A stretch of 64,000 nt of DNA from Chloroflexota bacterium (lineage in GTDB: Bacteria; Chloroflexota; UBA11872; VXNJ01). The position numbers and the translations under genes are program-made. Where the stretch lies: assembly GCA_026707405.1 (NCBI GenBank), contig JAPOWW010000011.1:1-64000 (forward strand), given 5' to 3'. This document shows positions 43,182 through 52,335 of this stretch, piece by piece. Numbering within the stretch: the stretch's first letter is position 1; the number at the start of each line of letters is the position of its first letter. A model generated the notes under the pieces. The model was not told the DNA's origin, made no database searches, and saw nothing but the letters and a program-made list of their open reading frames with translations.

Positions 43182-44672
43182 TCAGGAGTCGGCCCAGTCA
43201 AGCGATCTTGCGATAGCCTTTTGCCAATTGCGCCGCCGTTGGGCGATATCCTGACCGCCGGACGGAGCAAATTCCCTGTCTAGCCGCCATATCGAGCTCA
43301 ACTCCTCTTTGGAATTCCAGAATCCGGTCGCCAAGCCCGCTAGGAACGCCGCCCCCAGGGCAGTCGTCTCCACTGCGGTCGGCCGCAGCACCTTCGTGCC
43401 GAGGAGGTCGGACTGCATCTGCATGAGGAGATTGTTCTCCGATGCGCCGCCGTCCACGCGGATGTCGTGGACGACTAGATCGGTCTCCAGCGCCATCGTC
43501 TCGGCAACGTCCGCTACCTGATGTGCGACTGACTCAAGCGCGGCCCTGGCGATGTGGGCGCGCGTCGCGTTTCGAGTAAGACCGGCTATAAGCCCCCGCG
43601 CGCGTGGGTTCCAGTAGGGCGCGCCTAGACCGACGAATGCGGGGACGAACACGACTCCGGCGGTATCGTCGACCTCGGCGGCCAGGCGCTCCGAATCCGC
43701 CGATGAATCGATGATCCGAAGTTCATCGCGAAGCCATTGAACGACTGCTCCGCCAATGAAAACGCTTCCTTCGATCGCGTATTCCGTTTCGTCGCCGATC
43801 GTCCAGGCAACAGTCTCGAGCAGAGAGCCGTTCGGGCGGCGGAGACTGCGGCCCGCGTTAGCGAGGAGAAAGCACCCGGTCCCGTAAGTTACCTTCAACA
43901 TGCCCGGTGCGAAGCAGGCTTGCCCAAACAACGCCGCATGTTGGTCTCCCGCCAGTCCCGCGATCGGAACTCCCCTCGGGATTCCGTCAACGTCGCCGGT
44001 AACCGCCGCGGCGTCGCTGGTAGCGACGATCTGAGGTAGGACGGCCGGTGGGATATCGAAAATGGAGAGCAGTTCGCTACTCCACGCCACTTGCTCGATG
44101 TCGCACAACATGGTTCGTGAAGCGTTCGATGGGTCCGTTATGTGCGATTTCCCCCCGGTGAGATTCCAGGCGAGCCATGAGTCGACGGTTCCGAACTTCA
44201 GCCGGCCAGATTTCGCGAGACTTGCAAGGCGGGCATCCGACTCGAGCAGCCAGCGGACCTTGACCGCCGAAAAGTAGGGATCGAGAACCAGACCGGTCCT
44301 GGACCGTATATAGCCCGCGTGCCCCTGCTCCAGCAGGTCGCGGCACATCGGCGCCGTTCGGCGGTCTTGCCAGACAATCGCGGGCGCGAGCGGCTCGCCC
44401 GTGGCGGAATCCCAGAGCACGGTGGTCTCGCGCTGGTTGGCGATGCCTATTGCGGCCAGCGTGGGCTTCTCCGGTCCCAGGGCCTGGGAAGCGGCCTGAA
44501 GCACCGACTTCCATAGTTCGCGAGCGTCCTGTTCCACCCAACCGTCGTCGGGGTAGGCGCAGTGAACAGGTGCGTATGCGCGGGATCGAATGACCCCGGA
44601 ACGGTCCACGAGCAAGCAGGTCGTGCCTGTGGTGCCCTGATCGATGGCAAGTATGAATTCGCCGGAGGACAA
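43182..44672 (-). CDS. glpK: Glycerol kinase
   Basis: A 496-residue FGGY kinase phosphorylating glycerol to glycerol-3-phosphate. AIDQGTTGTTCLLVD at the N-terminus, IANQRETTVLWD, IVWQDRRTAPMC, GLAGDQHAALFGQACFAPGM, VTYGTGCFLL and DGGASENNLLMQMQSDLLG are diagnostic. The start is TTG 44672 with no clear ribosome site. The Nudix gene is divergent, with about 100 bp between the starts. No glycerol facilitator or GlpD lies nearby. Confidence 0.94.
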   Translation of the reverse strand: MSSGEFILAIDQGTTGTTCLLVDRSGVIRSRAYAPVHCAYPDDGWVEQDARELWKSVLQAASQALGPEKPTLAAIGIANQRETTVLWDSATGEPLAPAIVWQDRRTAPMCRDLLEQGHAGYIRSRTGLVLDPYFSAVKVRWLLESDARLASLAKSGRLKFGTVDSWLAWNLTGGKSHITDPSNASRTMLCDIEQVAWSSELLSIFDIPPAVLPQIVATSDAAAVTGDVDGIPRGVPIAGLAGDQHAALFGQACFAPGMLKVTYGTGCFLLANAGRSLRRPNGSLLETVAWTIGDETEYAIEGSVFIGGAVVQWLRDELRIIDSSADSERLAAEVDDTAGVVFVPAFVGLGAPYWNPRARGLIAGLTRNATRAHIARAALESVAHQVADVAETMALETDLVVHDIRVDGGASENNLLMQMQSDLLGTKVLRPTAVETTALGAAFLAGLATGFWNSKEELSSIWRLDREFAPSGGQDIAQRRRNWQKAIARSLDWADS

Positions 44673-44773
44673 CGGGACTCGACTTAACCTCGAAGCGTTT
44701 GGAAGCCTGCGCTAGCATAAATAGGTTGCCGCTGAATGACCACCGCTCAGCCGTGGTATCGGGAGACGTTCGA

Positions 44774-45277
44774 ATGGTGGCTCGCAACTGGACCGTCAAG
44801 AAAAAGGCCTCCAAGCGCCTTTACTCGGCTGGGGGCGTCCCGTTCAGGATGTCGGCTAACGGTCTCGAGTTCGCGATGTGCAGGAGCTTTGCTGGTCATT
44901 GGGTGTTGCCCAAGGGACGCCCGGAGTCCGGTGAAAGTTCCGAGGAAGCCGCTCGCCGAGAAGTCCTCGAGGAGACCGGCCTTTCGACGCGAATAGTCTG
45001 CCATCTGGGGGACGTTCGATACCGGTTCAGGGCTAACGGCTCGCAGTTGTCCAAGCGAGTCGATCATTACTTAATGGCGGTTACGAGCGGGAAGTTGCGG
45101 CACAACCCCAAGGAGCATCTGGAATGCAAATGGTTCCACCCCCAAGGCGCCTTACGAGCTGCGCACTTTGAGGGCGACATTGGAATCATCAGAAAGGCCG
45201 AGAAAGCGATCGTCCGCTCAGGCGCGGCTTACTCCGGGCCGCGGGCGAAAGGCACTCGCAAAGGCAACCGTACGTAG
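44774..45277 (+). CDS. Nudix hydrolase
   Basis: A 167-residue Nudix hydrolase, cleaving a nucleoside diphosphate linked to another moiety. The Nudix box is complete: GRPESGESSEEAARREVLEE followed by TGL. GHWVLPKGRPESGE just before it resembles diadenosine-tetraphosphate or Ap6A hydrolase types. ATG 44774 is preceded by GGGAG at 8 bases; a frame open from 44699 is not supported. The Arg/Lys-rich C-terminal tail is unusual. It directly precedes a solute-binding lipoprotein gene. Confidence 0.88.
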   Translation: MVARNWTVKKKASKRLYSAGGVPFRMSANGLEFAMCRSFAGHWVLPKGRPESGESSEEAARREVLEETGLSTRIVCHLGDVRYRFRANGSQLSKRVDHYLMAVTSGKLRHNPKEHLECKWFHPQGALRAAHFEGDIGIIRKAEKAIVRSGAAYSGPRAKGTRKGNRT

Positions 45278-45287
45278 CCAAAGCACC

Positions 45288-46961
45288 CTGATCGTCGCGA
45301 GAGCGAATCGCGCCTCGCGATATGTTTTGGCTTTGTTGGCGGCCGCGATTGCGATCGCCGCTGGCTGTACCGAAGGCGGAGGCGAGCACGCCGGGTATTC
45401 TGACGGGCAAGGCGGCCGTTTTGCGGCGGCTACCGAAATCGCGGCTGCGCCCAGTGAAAATCCCGCTCCGAACCAAGTCCTACGTATCGCTGGATCGCGT
45501 CCGGTCACTCTCGATCCGGCGCTGGTTCGCGACACCGGTTCCTCTCAATATGTCGTCGAGCTTTTTGCGGGCCTGGTTAAGCTCGATTCGGACCTCAATG
45601 TGGTGGGTGACTTGGCCGCTGACTGGGAAGTACTCGAAGATGGCCACGTTTACAGGTTCGACCTACGTTCGTCGCTGAAGTTCGCTGATGGAGACGCCTT
45701 GCAAGCGGATGACGTACAGTCGTCGCTTGCTCGCGCTCTCTCACCCCAAACAAAATCCCAGACGGCACTCACGTATCTGGGCAATATCGAGGGTGCTCGC
45801 GCATTCGCGCAAGGATCGACCTCCGATTTGACCGGAGTTCGGACCCTGGATTCGGAAACGGTTGAAATCCGTCTGGTTAGCCCCTCTGCTTATTTCTTCT
45901 ATCAACTGAGCCACCCGGTTTCGTATGTCGTCGATGTCGATGAGACCCATGAATCCGAATGGTATCGCTCGCCCAATTCGAGCGGCCCCTTCAAGCTCGC
46001 GGCCTGGGAGCCTGGCGAGGAGATAGTCCTAGAAAAAAACGACAACTATCACTCCCCGCCCCGGCTTTCGAGCGTGAGGATCGCCTTGATCGGTTCCTCG
46101 GAGGCGTTATTGAGATACGAGACAGGTCAGCTCGACATCGTTCGAATTCACCGCGGGGACGTTGAGAGATTCCGCGATTCGAATGATCCCTTGAAGGACC
46201 ACTACCAGTACTTCCCTAAATCGTCACTGTTCTACATCGGCTTTAACGCCGAAGTTCCGCCCTTCGACGACGTACATGTGCGCCGCGCCTTTGCCAAGGC
46301 AATAGACGTTGAGAAGATAACCCGCGTGAGCCTGCGCGGGCTCCAGGAACAGGCAAACGGAATCCTGCCTGCAGGATTCCCAGGACATGATCCCTCACGA
46401 ATGGCGATTGGCTACGATCCGGCGGACGCGCGCGCCGAGCTTGCCAAATCCACGTACAAGTCCGTCGATGCTCTGCCGGAGATCAGAATGCTGGTATCAG
46501 GGGGCGGGCTGCTGCTGCCGGCCCATGTTAAGGCGTCGCTGTATCTGATCCGCGAGAATCTAGGCGTGGAGATCGCCGTCCAGACGCTCGAGTGGTCTAG
46601 CTTTCTCAATCAGATTTACGGGGACATGAGCGAATTCCATATGTACTCGCTCGGATGGGGTGCCGACTATCCGGATCCACATAACTTTCTCGACCTGATG
46701 TTTCACTCCCGAAGTCCTGAAAACTCCTCGCACTACTCGAATCCGGAAGTCGACGGCCTTCTGGAGAATGCTCGGGTGGAACTCAATCGAGATCGAAGGT
46801 TGAGTCTGTACTCGCGTGTCGAATCGATTGTCGTAGAAGAGGCTCCGATAATTCCGTTTTGGTTCTCGGTCGATCACCTGCTGGTCAGGCCAGACGTTCG
46901 CGGACTGCGTATACCAGCCAGCACTCAAGAATGGATGTCCTCGGTGTGGATAGCCGAATGA
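45288..46961 (+). CDS. Peptide-type ABC solute-binding lipoprotein (SBP_bac_5), probable CTG start
   Basis: A lipoprotein of about 557 residues of the DppA/OppA family, binding peptides or similar solutes outside the membrane. Domain landmarks include LRIAGSRPVTLDPALVRDTG, LAADWEVLEDGHVYRFDLR, FADGDALQADDVQSSLARAL and RRAFAKAIDVEKIT. A TTG at 45168 is in frame, but it would lie inside the Nudix gene and place about 40 non-signal residues before the signal peptide. Starting at CTG 45288 gives a normal lipoprotein signal (RANRASRYVLALLAAAIAIA) ending in AAGC with Cys27. The ribosome site is weak (CAAAG). A paralog follows directly; no permease or ATPase is nearby. Confidence 0.85.
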   Translation: MIVARANRASRYVLALLAAAIAIAAGCTEGGGEHAGYSDGQGGRFAAATEIAAAPSENPAPNQVLRIAGSRPVTLDPALVRDTGSSQYVVELFAGLVKLDSDLNVVGDLAADWEVLEDGHVYRFDLRSSLKFADGDALQADDVQSSLARALSPQTKSQTALTYLGNIEGARAFAQGSTSDLTGVRTLDSETVEIRLVSPSAYFFYQLSHPVSYVVDVDETHESEWYRSPNSSGPFKLAAWEPGEEIVLEKNDNYHSPPRLSSVRIALIGSSEALLRYETGQLDIVRIHRGDVERFRDSNDPLKDHYQYFPKSSLFYIGFNAEVPPFDDVHVRRAFAKAIDVEKITRVSLRGLQEQANGILPAGFPGHDPSRMAIGYDPADARAELAKSTYKSVDALPEIRMLVSGGGLLLPAHVKASLYLIRENLGVEIAVQTLEWSSFLNQIYGDMSEFHMYSLGWGADYPDPHNFLDLMFHSRSPENSSHYSNPEVDGLLENARVELNRDRRLSLYSRVESIVVEEAPIIPFWFSVDHLLVRPDVRGLRIPASTQEWMSSVWIAE

Positions 46962-46971
46962 TGGTTAGCGC

Positions 46972-48624
46972 GTGCGGAGGTTGATGTTGAAGTTGCGATG
47001 CGCAAGCAGGATGTCCTCGTTGATGCTTGTTGCCGCGGTTGCGGCGATGCTGGCCGCCGCGTGCGGGCCGCTGCCGGAGGTCGAAGTTCCCGGCGAACCT
47101 TCAAAGCGGACCTTACAACTCGTCATGACCGAGCCGCGCAGTATCGACCCTGCAACCGCAGCGGGAGCGGGCGCGCTCACAATCGTCAATCTCCTTTTCG
47201 AGCCCCTTACGAAAATGTCCCGTGACGGGATGGTGCTCCCGGCGGCGGCGGAATCGTGGACCATTTCCGATGACGGACGGGAGTTTCGTTTTCGGCTCCG
47301 CCTCGAAGCAAAATGGCAATCAGGAAAACGTCTGATAGCCAGGGACTTCAGATACGGCTGGACCCGCAACCTCGATCCGGCCGTGGCCGCAGATAAGTCG
47401 CATCTGCTCTATCAAATTGCTGGAGCTAAGAGGTTTGCCCAGGGTGCTGTCGAAGACGACTCGGAGGTCGCCGTCAGGGCGGCAACGGCTGGCGAGCTGA
47501 GAGTAAACCTCGACCGTCCCTCAATGTCTTTTCTAGCGCGCACTGCCACCTGGACATTCATGCCGCTCCCGAGAGAGGCCATTGAAGGATGGTGGAATCG
47601 TTGGACGGAGGCCTCGCATATCGACACAAACGGCCCTTACCGGTTGGCCGAATGGTTCCACGGCGAGAGTATGAAACTAGTTCCAAATCCGCACTATTGG
47701 GACTCCTCGAGCCCTCGTTTCGACGAGATCCGTGTGAAGATCGTTGAACCGGAAGAGGCGGTGATTCCGCTGTTTCGCAATCAGGTTGCGGATATCGTCG
47801 AGTTAGGTGACAAGGAGTGGCAGGCTGTGCTGCGTGACAGCGGCGATCTTGCCATGAATGCGGCTGTCTTTCCGATGGCCCAAAACTGGTTTCTGGTTTT
47901 CAACACTCGCAAGCCGCCCTGGACCGACTCGCGGATTCGCCGGGCGTTTGCGCTGGCGATCGACCTAACAACGGCTGACGGTCGTGTCTTTTCCGGAGCT
48001 CAGCAACCCTCTAGGAGTCTCGTTCCTAGAGCCCTTGTAGGCCGCTGGGGAGAGCCTCCCGGATCGCCCGACGAGGCTGCGGATGAGGCTCGCAGGCTCC
48101 TTATCGAGGCGGGATATCCGGGAGGAGTGGGATTCCCTGCGGTAAAGCTCTCATATCACCGGACGAGTCATTGGGAGAGCCTGGCATCGCATCTGGTGTC
48201 GCGGTGGTCGAACGTGCTCGGAATTGAAGTCGGTCTCGACACTATGGAGTGGAGAGAGTACCTGGATTTCTCGGAATCGCCCGGTGACTTCGATATATAC
48301 CGTTCGGGCTGGGAATCCGACTATCTGGATCCGGCGGGCTGGCATAACGCTCTGTGGCACTCCGACGAAGATGTTTTGCGGTCGGGCTGGTCGAATGCCG
48401 AATACGATTCCCTTGTTGGTACGGCGGAAGTCATGGCAGACCCGCAATCGAGGCGAGATGCCTACGCGAAAGCCCAGCTGATCCTAGACGCTGAGTTGCC
48501 CGGCATTCCGATTGCTGAAGAGGGTAAGGCCTATCTGATTCAGCCCTACGTCACCGGCGTATGGGCCTCGCCGCTGGGCGGCTATTTGGTGTTCGACGAC
48601 GCGGTTGTCGAGCGGCCCGAGTAG
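46972..48624 (+). CDS. Peptide-type ABC solute-binding lipoprotein (SBP_bac_5), second copy
   Basis: A 550-residue SBP_bac_5 lipoprotein, paralogous to the preceding gene. The signal (MSSLMLVAAVAAMLAAAC) ends at Cys31 counted from GTG 46972. Domain features are LQLVMTEPRSIDPATAAGAG, WTISDDGREFRFRLR, and RIRRAFALAIDLTTADGRVF. Several starts are possible: GGAGG at 46976-46980 is followed by ATG 46984 and TTG 46987, of which TTG 46987 has better spacing. It lies 10 bp after the first copy, so they form an operon. Together they lack the permease genes usual in Opp/Dpp operons, and partners must be encoded elsewhere. Confidence 0.87.
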   Translation: MRRLMLKLRCASRMSSLMLVAAVAAMLAAACGPLPEVEVPGEPSKRTLQLVMTEPRSIDPATAAGAGALTIVNLLFEPLTKMSRDGMVLPAAAESWTISDDGREFRFRLRLEAKWQSGKRLIARDFRYGWTRNLDPAVAADKSHLLYQIAGAKRFAQGAVEDDSEVAVRAATAGELRVNLDRPSMSFLARTATWTFMPLPREAIEGWWNRWTEASHIDTNGPYRLAEWFHGESMKLVPNPHYWDSSSPRFDEIRVKIVEPEEAVIPLFRNQVADIVELGDKEWQAVLRDSGDLAMNAAVFPMAQNWFLVFNTRKPPWTDSRIRRAFALAIDLTTADGRVFSGAQQPSRSLVPRALVGRWGEPPGSPDEAADEARRLLIEAGYPGGVGFPAVKLSYHRTSHWESLASHLVSRWSNVLGIEVGLDTMEWREYLDFSESPGDFDIYRSGWESDYLDPAGWHNALWHSDEDVLRSGWSNAEYDSLVGTAEVMADPQSRRDAYAKAQLILDAELPGIPIAEEGKAYLIQPYVTGVWASPLGGYLVFDDAVVERPE

Positions 48625-48632
48625 GCTATCTT

Positions 48633-49628
48633 TCACGCAGATCTGGCTCGACCGCGCAGGTTGCGGCGCGCCCACTCGGCAGCTCCAAGGATGCCCACCC
48701 TCTCACCGAGAGTCCATGGCTCGATTCTGAGGGATTCCCCAAAACCCGGGAGCGCTCGTTCGTACACGGTCTTGCGAAGGGGTTCGAAGAGAATGTCCCC
48801 CGCGTTGGCCACTCCGCCGCCTATTATGACCAGCTCCGGATTCAGTACGTGGACGAATCCCAGAATTCCGGCCGCGAGAGCCTCCACCGCCTGGTCCACG
48901 ATCTCGACGGCGAGGCCGTCGCCAATCCGTGCGGCCTCTATCACCTCTCGTCCGGTCACTCGCACACGCTCGTCGAACACGCTTCGGAGCGAGGACTGCC
49001 TGCCGGCGGCGAGGGCCGCGCTCGCCTGCTGGCCGATTCCGCCGCCTGACGCATACATCTCCACGCATCCTAGGTTTCCACACTGGTGGTAGTCACCGTG
49101 CATGTTGACGGTGATGTGTCCGACCTCGCCGGCATTACCCGTGGCTCCCAATAGAAGCTCGCCGCCAATCAGCACGCCTCCGCCAACACCGGTGCTCACC
49201 GTGACATAGACCATGTCATTCACGCTTCGACCCGCACCGTAGGCGTGCTCGGCGAGTGCGGCAAGATTGGCATCGTTACCCAGAAAAACGGGAAATCCCA
49301 GCCTTTCAATGAGCGGTCCGGCAACCTGAACGTTCTCGAATCCGGGGATGTTTGGCGCGTGTAGAACCGTACCGGTTTTGTGGTCGAGCGGGCCGGGTGC
49401 GGCGACTCCCAGCGCTCGAATTTCGGTGGCCTGAACGCCGGACGAGGTGATTGAAGTCTCGATGCTTTCGGCAACGCGTTCGACGACGGCGGAAGCTCCC
49501 TCCCCGCCGGGGGTTTCGGTGGTGTTCCAGCCTTCTACCGCACCATCGGGCAGGACGATAGCGCTCCGTATTCTGGTGCCACCGAAATCGACGGCTGCAT
49601 ACACGTCCAAAGCGCTGTCCCCGTTCAT
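48633..49628 (-). CDS. ROK family sugar kinase (glucokinase-like)
   Basis: A 331-residue ROK-family kinase phosphorylating glucose or an amino sugar with ATP. YAAVDFGGTRIRSAIV at the N-terminus, GNDANLAALAEHAYGAG, and GNAGEVGHITVN with the catalytic loop, followed by the zinc motif CGNLGCVEMYASG, are typical. The C-terminal VIIGGGVANAGDILFEPLRK binds ATP. The start ATG overlaps the MFS stop by 4 bp. The gene order (LarA-like, MFS, ROK kinase) suggests uptake and phosphorylation of a monosaccharide. Glucose or N-acetylglucosamine are candidates. Confidence 0.9.
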   Translation of the reverse strand: MNGDSALDVYAAVDFGGTRIRSAIVLPDGAVEGWNTTETPGGEGASAVVERVAESIETSITSSGVQATEIRALGVAAPGPLDHKTGTVLHAPNIPGFENVQVAGPLIERLGFPVFLGNDANLAALAEHAYGAGRSVNDMVYVTVSTGVGGGVLIGGELLLGATGNAGEVGHITVNMHGDYHQCGNLGCVEMYASGGGIGQQASAALAAGRQSSLRSVFDERVRVTGREVIEAARIGDGLAVEIVDQAVEALAAGILGFVHVLNPELVIIGGGVANAGDILFEPLRKTVYERALPGFGESLRIEPWTLGERVGILGAAEWARRNLRGRARSA

Positions 49629-50917
49629 CGATTGCTCCGATTGAGTGTTTGTGGCCCTACCGTAGTGGCTGGAACCGGGTCATGGATATTACTGCGGAGA
49701 TCCCGTATCTCGTCCTTGCGGCGATTCGCGTAGACCGCAGCCCATAGCGCTGTAATGGCTGTGAAACCGCACAGCGTGGCGGTCATTGCCATCGCCGCGC
49801 GCAGCCCCAACGGGCCGGCTATGGCCCCGACGACGGGAGGAAACGCGATGGCTCCGACTGCGGAGGCGGCCATCAGGAAGCCGGCCAACGCGCCTCTGGC
49901 TGCCTTCTGCGTCGAAACGCCCTGTGACAGCGCTATGGGGAAAGTTGTGGCGACACAGACGCCTACAAGTCCGAAGCCGGCAAGGCTTGCGGCCGGGTTG
50001 TCGATCAGCGAAGCCAAGAGCACCAGAGGGCCCGCCAGGGCCATCGAGAGCGCAATAAGCGGCAGCGGACTGATCCATCTGAGAAAAAGGCCCGCCAGCA
50101 TCCTGCCAGTGATTATTCCGCCCCAAAGCGCCGATAGCGAGATTCCGGCAAGTCCGCGTGAAAAGCCGTGCTCCAGCTCTAGAAAGCTCGGCAGCCAGCC
50201 GCTCAACGCTACCTCGAAGCCGATGTAGAGCCCCATCACCGCCATCATCAGCAGGAAGACCGGATGGAGGACGCCCTTTCTGATTGCCTTAAAAGAATGT
50301 GCTCTACTGATGATCGGCTTTGATATTCGCATGAACACGAATGGGAAAGGCGTGGTGCACGCGGCCGCCGCGAGCGCGCCGAGTATCAGCCGCCACTCGA
50401 CGTCGCTCGCGAGCGCGAACCCCGCCAGAATCGGTCCTGCCAGACATCCAATGCCGAAGAACAAGTGCAGGAGATTCAGCCATTTAGCCGCGCCTTCGGG
50501 AGCGTGGTCGACCATTAGCGCGTTCAGGGGGCCTTCGAAAAGGCCCATTCCGAGTCCTGCGAAGAGTACGCCCGCGAGCACCAGGGGCCAGGTTGGCGCG
50601 AGAGGCATTGCTCCAATGCCCGCCGCCATGAGCGCAGTGCCGCCAACTATGAAGATCCGCCGCCCTCGGCGGTCCGACATCGGGCTCCCGAATAGCGAAG
50701 CGACTACGTAGCCCGCCGCCATGAACGAAAATATGAGACCGAGTTCCGCAAGACCCAGCCCATACGATTCGCGGATCGGCTGAAGCGTTGGCCCAATTGC
50801 GGTGATGGCCAGCCCGTATACGAAGTAAATCCAGCCGCCCGCCAGGATGTGGTATGTCGGAGGCGAATATCTGTTGACGGACTTGGCGACAGGCACTATT
50901 CGATCAGTCGTCGGCAC
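49625..50917 (-). CDS. MFS transporter
   Basis: A 430-residue major facilitator with about 12 helices. GSPMSDRRGRRIFIVGG is motif A between helices 2 and 3. The second half has GGIITGRMLAGLFLRW and GALAGFLMAASAVGAIAFPP. It is closest in outline to sugar-type (FucP-like) MFS proteins. It starts at GTG 50917, 24 bp after the LarA-like gene. Its stop overlaps the kinase start, so co-expression is strong evidence that the substrate is phosphorylated by the kinase, likely a hexose or amino sugar. This is inference. Confidence 0.85.
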   Translation of the reverse strand: MPTTDRIVPVAKSVNRYSPPTYHILAGGWIYFVYGLAITAIGPTLQPIRESYGLGLAELGLIFSFMAAGYVVASLFGSPMSDRRGRRIFIVGGTALMAAGIGAMPLAPTWPLVLAGVLFAGLGMGLFEGPLNALMVDHAPEGAAKWLNLLHLFFGIGCLAGPILAGFALASDVEWRLILGALAAAACTTPFPFVFMRISKPIISRAHSFKAIRKGVLHPVFLLMMAVMGLYIGFEVALSGWLPSFLELEHGFSRGLAGISLSALWGGIITGRMLAGLFLRWISPLPLIALSMALAGPLVLLASLIDNPAASLAGFGLVGVCVATTFPIALSQGVSTQKAARGALAGFLMAASAVGAIAFPPVVGAIAGPLGLRAAMAMTATLCGFTAITALWAAVYANRRKDEIRDLRSNIHDPVPATTVGPQTLNRSNR

Positions 50918-50941
50918 ACCCGGACGGGTTGACGAGAGTGA

Positions 50942-52234
50942 TCAAGGGGCGATGTCGATCAGGTTGCCATGCGAGTCGAATCGCAGTGGGGCCGGATTGC
51001 CCGCTGGCGTTGCCAATCCTGCAAGGTGCATTTCTTCCGCGACGGGCGGCGTGACCGAAAAAGTCTCAATCTCCAGGGTGTTCTTGATTCGACCGAGACG
51101 GACATCTGATCCGCCCGCCCGCTGGGCGAGACCGATCGCTGCTTCGAGGCAGTCGCGGTCGTTCGCCAGTGTGAGTGGAATCCGCACCATGAGCGGCGCT
51201 AGGGCCGTCAGCGCGTTGACGTACGTCTGCTCTCTGTCGATCGCGTCGACGAGAGTCTGAGTGGTGAAGTCTGCCATACCAATCCCTACCGCATTGCCGT
51301 CGGAAGTCTGGCGCAACCTGAGTACGGAAAGAAATCCGTAGTCCGGCGTTCGCTCGCCGCCAATCCGACGCCACATCCCGATGACGTTGGTGTCCATGCC
51401 GGTGCCGGATATGTCCTTGCCGATCTCATCGACGATAAGGAGATCAAGTTGGTCGGTGGGGATTCCGGGCAGGATGCGCTTGGCCTCGATCAAGAGTTCG
51501 CGGTCCGTCTGATGAAACTCATGCGGCGGGCAAACACGCGCCAGGTATGGTCGGTCGAAGGCGTTCTCCACCAGTGCGACCCCGAAGAGCAGCTTGCCCG
51601 AATCTATGCCGACCGTGGCCGCCTCCGGGATCGTCTGGGCTAGACTCGCTTCGTGGATGCTGGCGGCTCCCGCTCTCTTACCCAGACCCACGCTCAGCAT
51701 CTTGCACAGTCCACTTTCAATATCGGAACGAAAGCTGGTGTGCGGTTTGACGCGAGCAATGATGACGACGTGATCCGCGCTAAATGCGTTCAGGTCCATA
51801 TGAACATCCACGCCATGTGGCGTTGTTCCCAGGACGTTAGTCTCCATCGTGGCACGGATGGGTGCGCCGACATCTAATTCAGTTATTCCGCGCTCCGCCA
51901 GCACGTGCCGTTGACCTTCGGCCGTCCCGCCGCCGTGGCTGCCCATGGCGGGCACTATGAACGGTCGAAGCCCGCTCGCCTTTAACTCGCGGACGACGGC
52001 GATCGTGACCTGCTGAATCGGCGAGACGCCGCGGCTTCCAACGCCGACTGCGACGCTCTCGCCGGGCTTGACGCACGTTCGGTCCAATACGGTCCGAATT
52101 CCCTCGACCAGCACGCCTTCAAGGTCGACTACTTCGCGAGCGTCGAATTCCTGCTGCATCGGAACGAATTGGGGCCAATCCACGTAAAACTCCCGTGCCG
52201 GCGCGACCAGACTTGAACTCGAAATATAGCGCAT
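50942..52234 (-). CDS. LarA-like protein (DUF2088, nickel-dependent lactate racemase-like)
   Basis: A 430-residue protein of the DUF2088/LarA-like family. LarA racemises lactate using a nickel pincer cofactor. Visible family features are VGVGSRGVSPIQQV, PAMGSHGGGTAEGQRHVL, KPHTSFRSDIESGLCKMLSV with GLGKRAGAASIH, and LIVDEIGKDISGTGMDTN. The usual LarA cofactor lysine motif could not be confirmed. LarBCE maturation genes are absent here. The start is ATG 52234. It is the first gene of a minus-strand operon with an MFS transporter and a ROK kinase. A racemase or epimerase acting on a hydroxy acid or sugar is plausible. Confidence 0.8.
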   Translation of the reverse strand: MRYISSSSLVAPAREFYVDWPQFVPMQQEFDAREVVDLEGVLVEGIRTVLDRTCVKPGESVAVGVGSRGVSPIQQVTIAVVRELKASGLRPFIVPAMGSHGGGTAEGQRHVLAERGITELDVGAPIRATMETNVLGTTPHGVDVHMDLNAFSADHVVIIARVKPHTSFRSDIESGLCKMLSVGLGKRAGAASIHEASLAQTIPEAATVGIDSGKLLFGVALVENAFDRPYLARVCPPHEFHQTDRELLIEAKRILPGIPTDQLDLLIVDEIGKDISGTGMDTNVIGMWRRIGGERTPDYGFLSVLRLRQTSDGNAVGIGMADFTTQTLVDAIDREQTYVNALTALAPLMVRIPLTLANDRDCLEAAIGLAQRAGGSDVRLGRIKNTLEIETFSVTPPVAEEMHLAGLATPAGNPAPLRFDSHGNLIDIAP

Positions 52235-52335
52235 GATGCACCTGAGCTTCCGATGTGCTCTCGATCAGCGTACGGTGGTCTGGTACGCTCGATTGGAAGA
52301 CAGTTCAGACAAGTCGCTCTCCGGAGCCTGATCCA

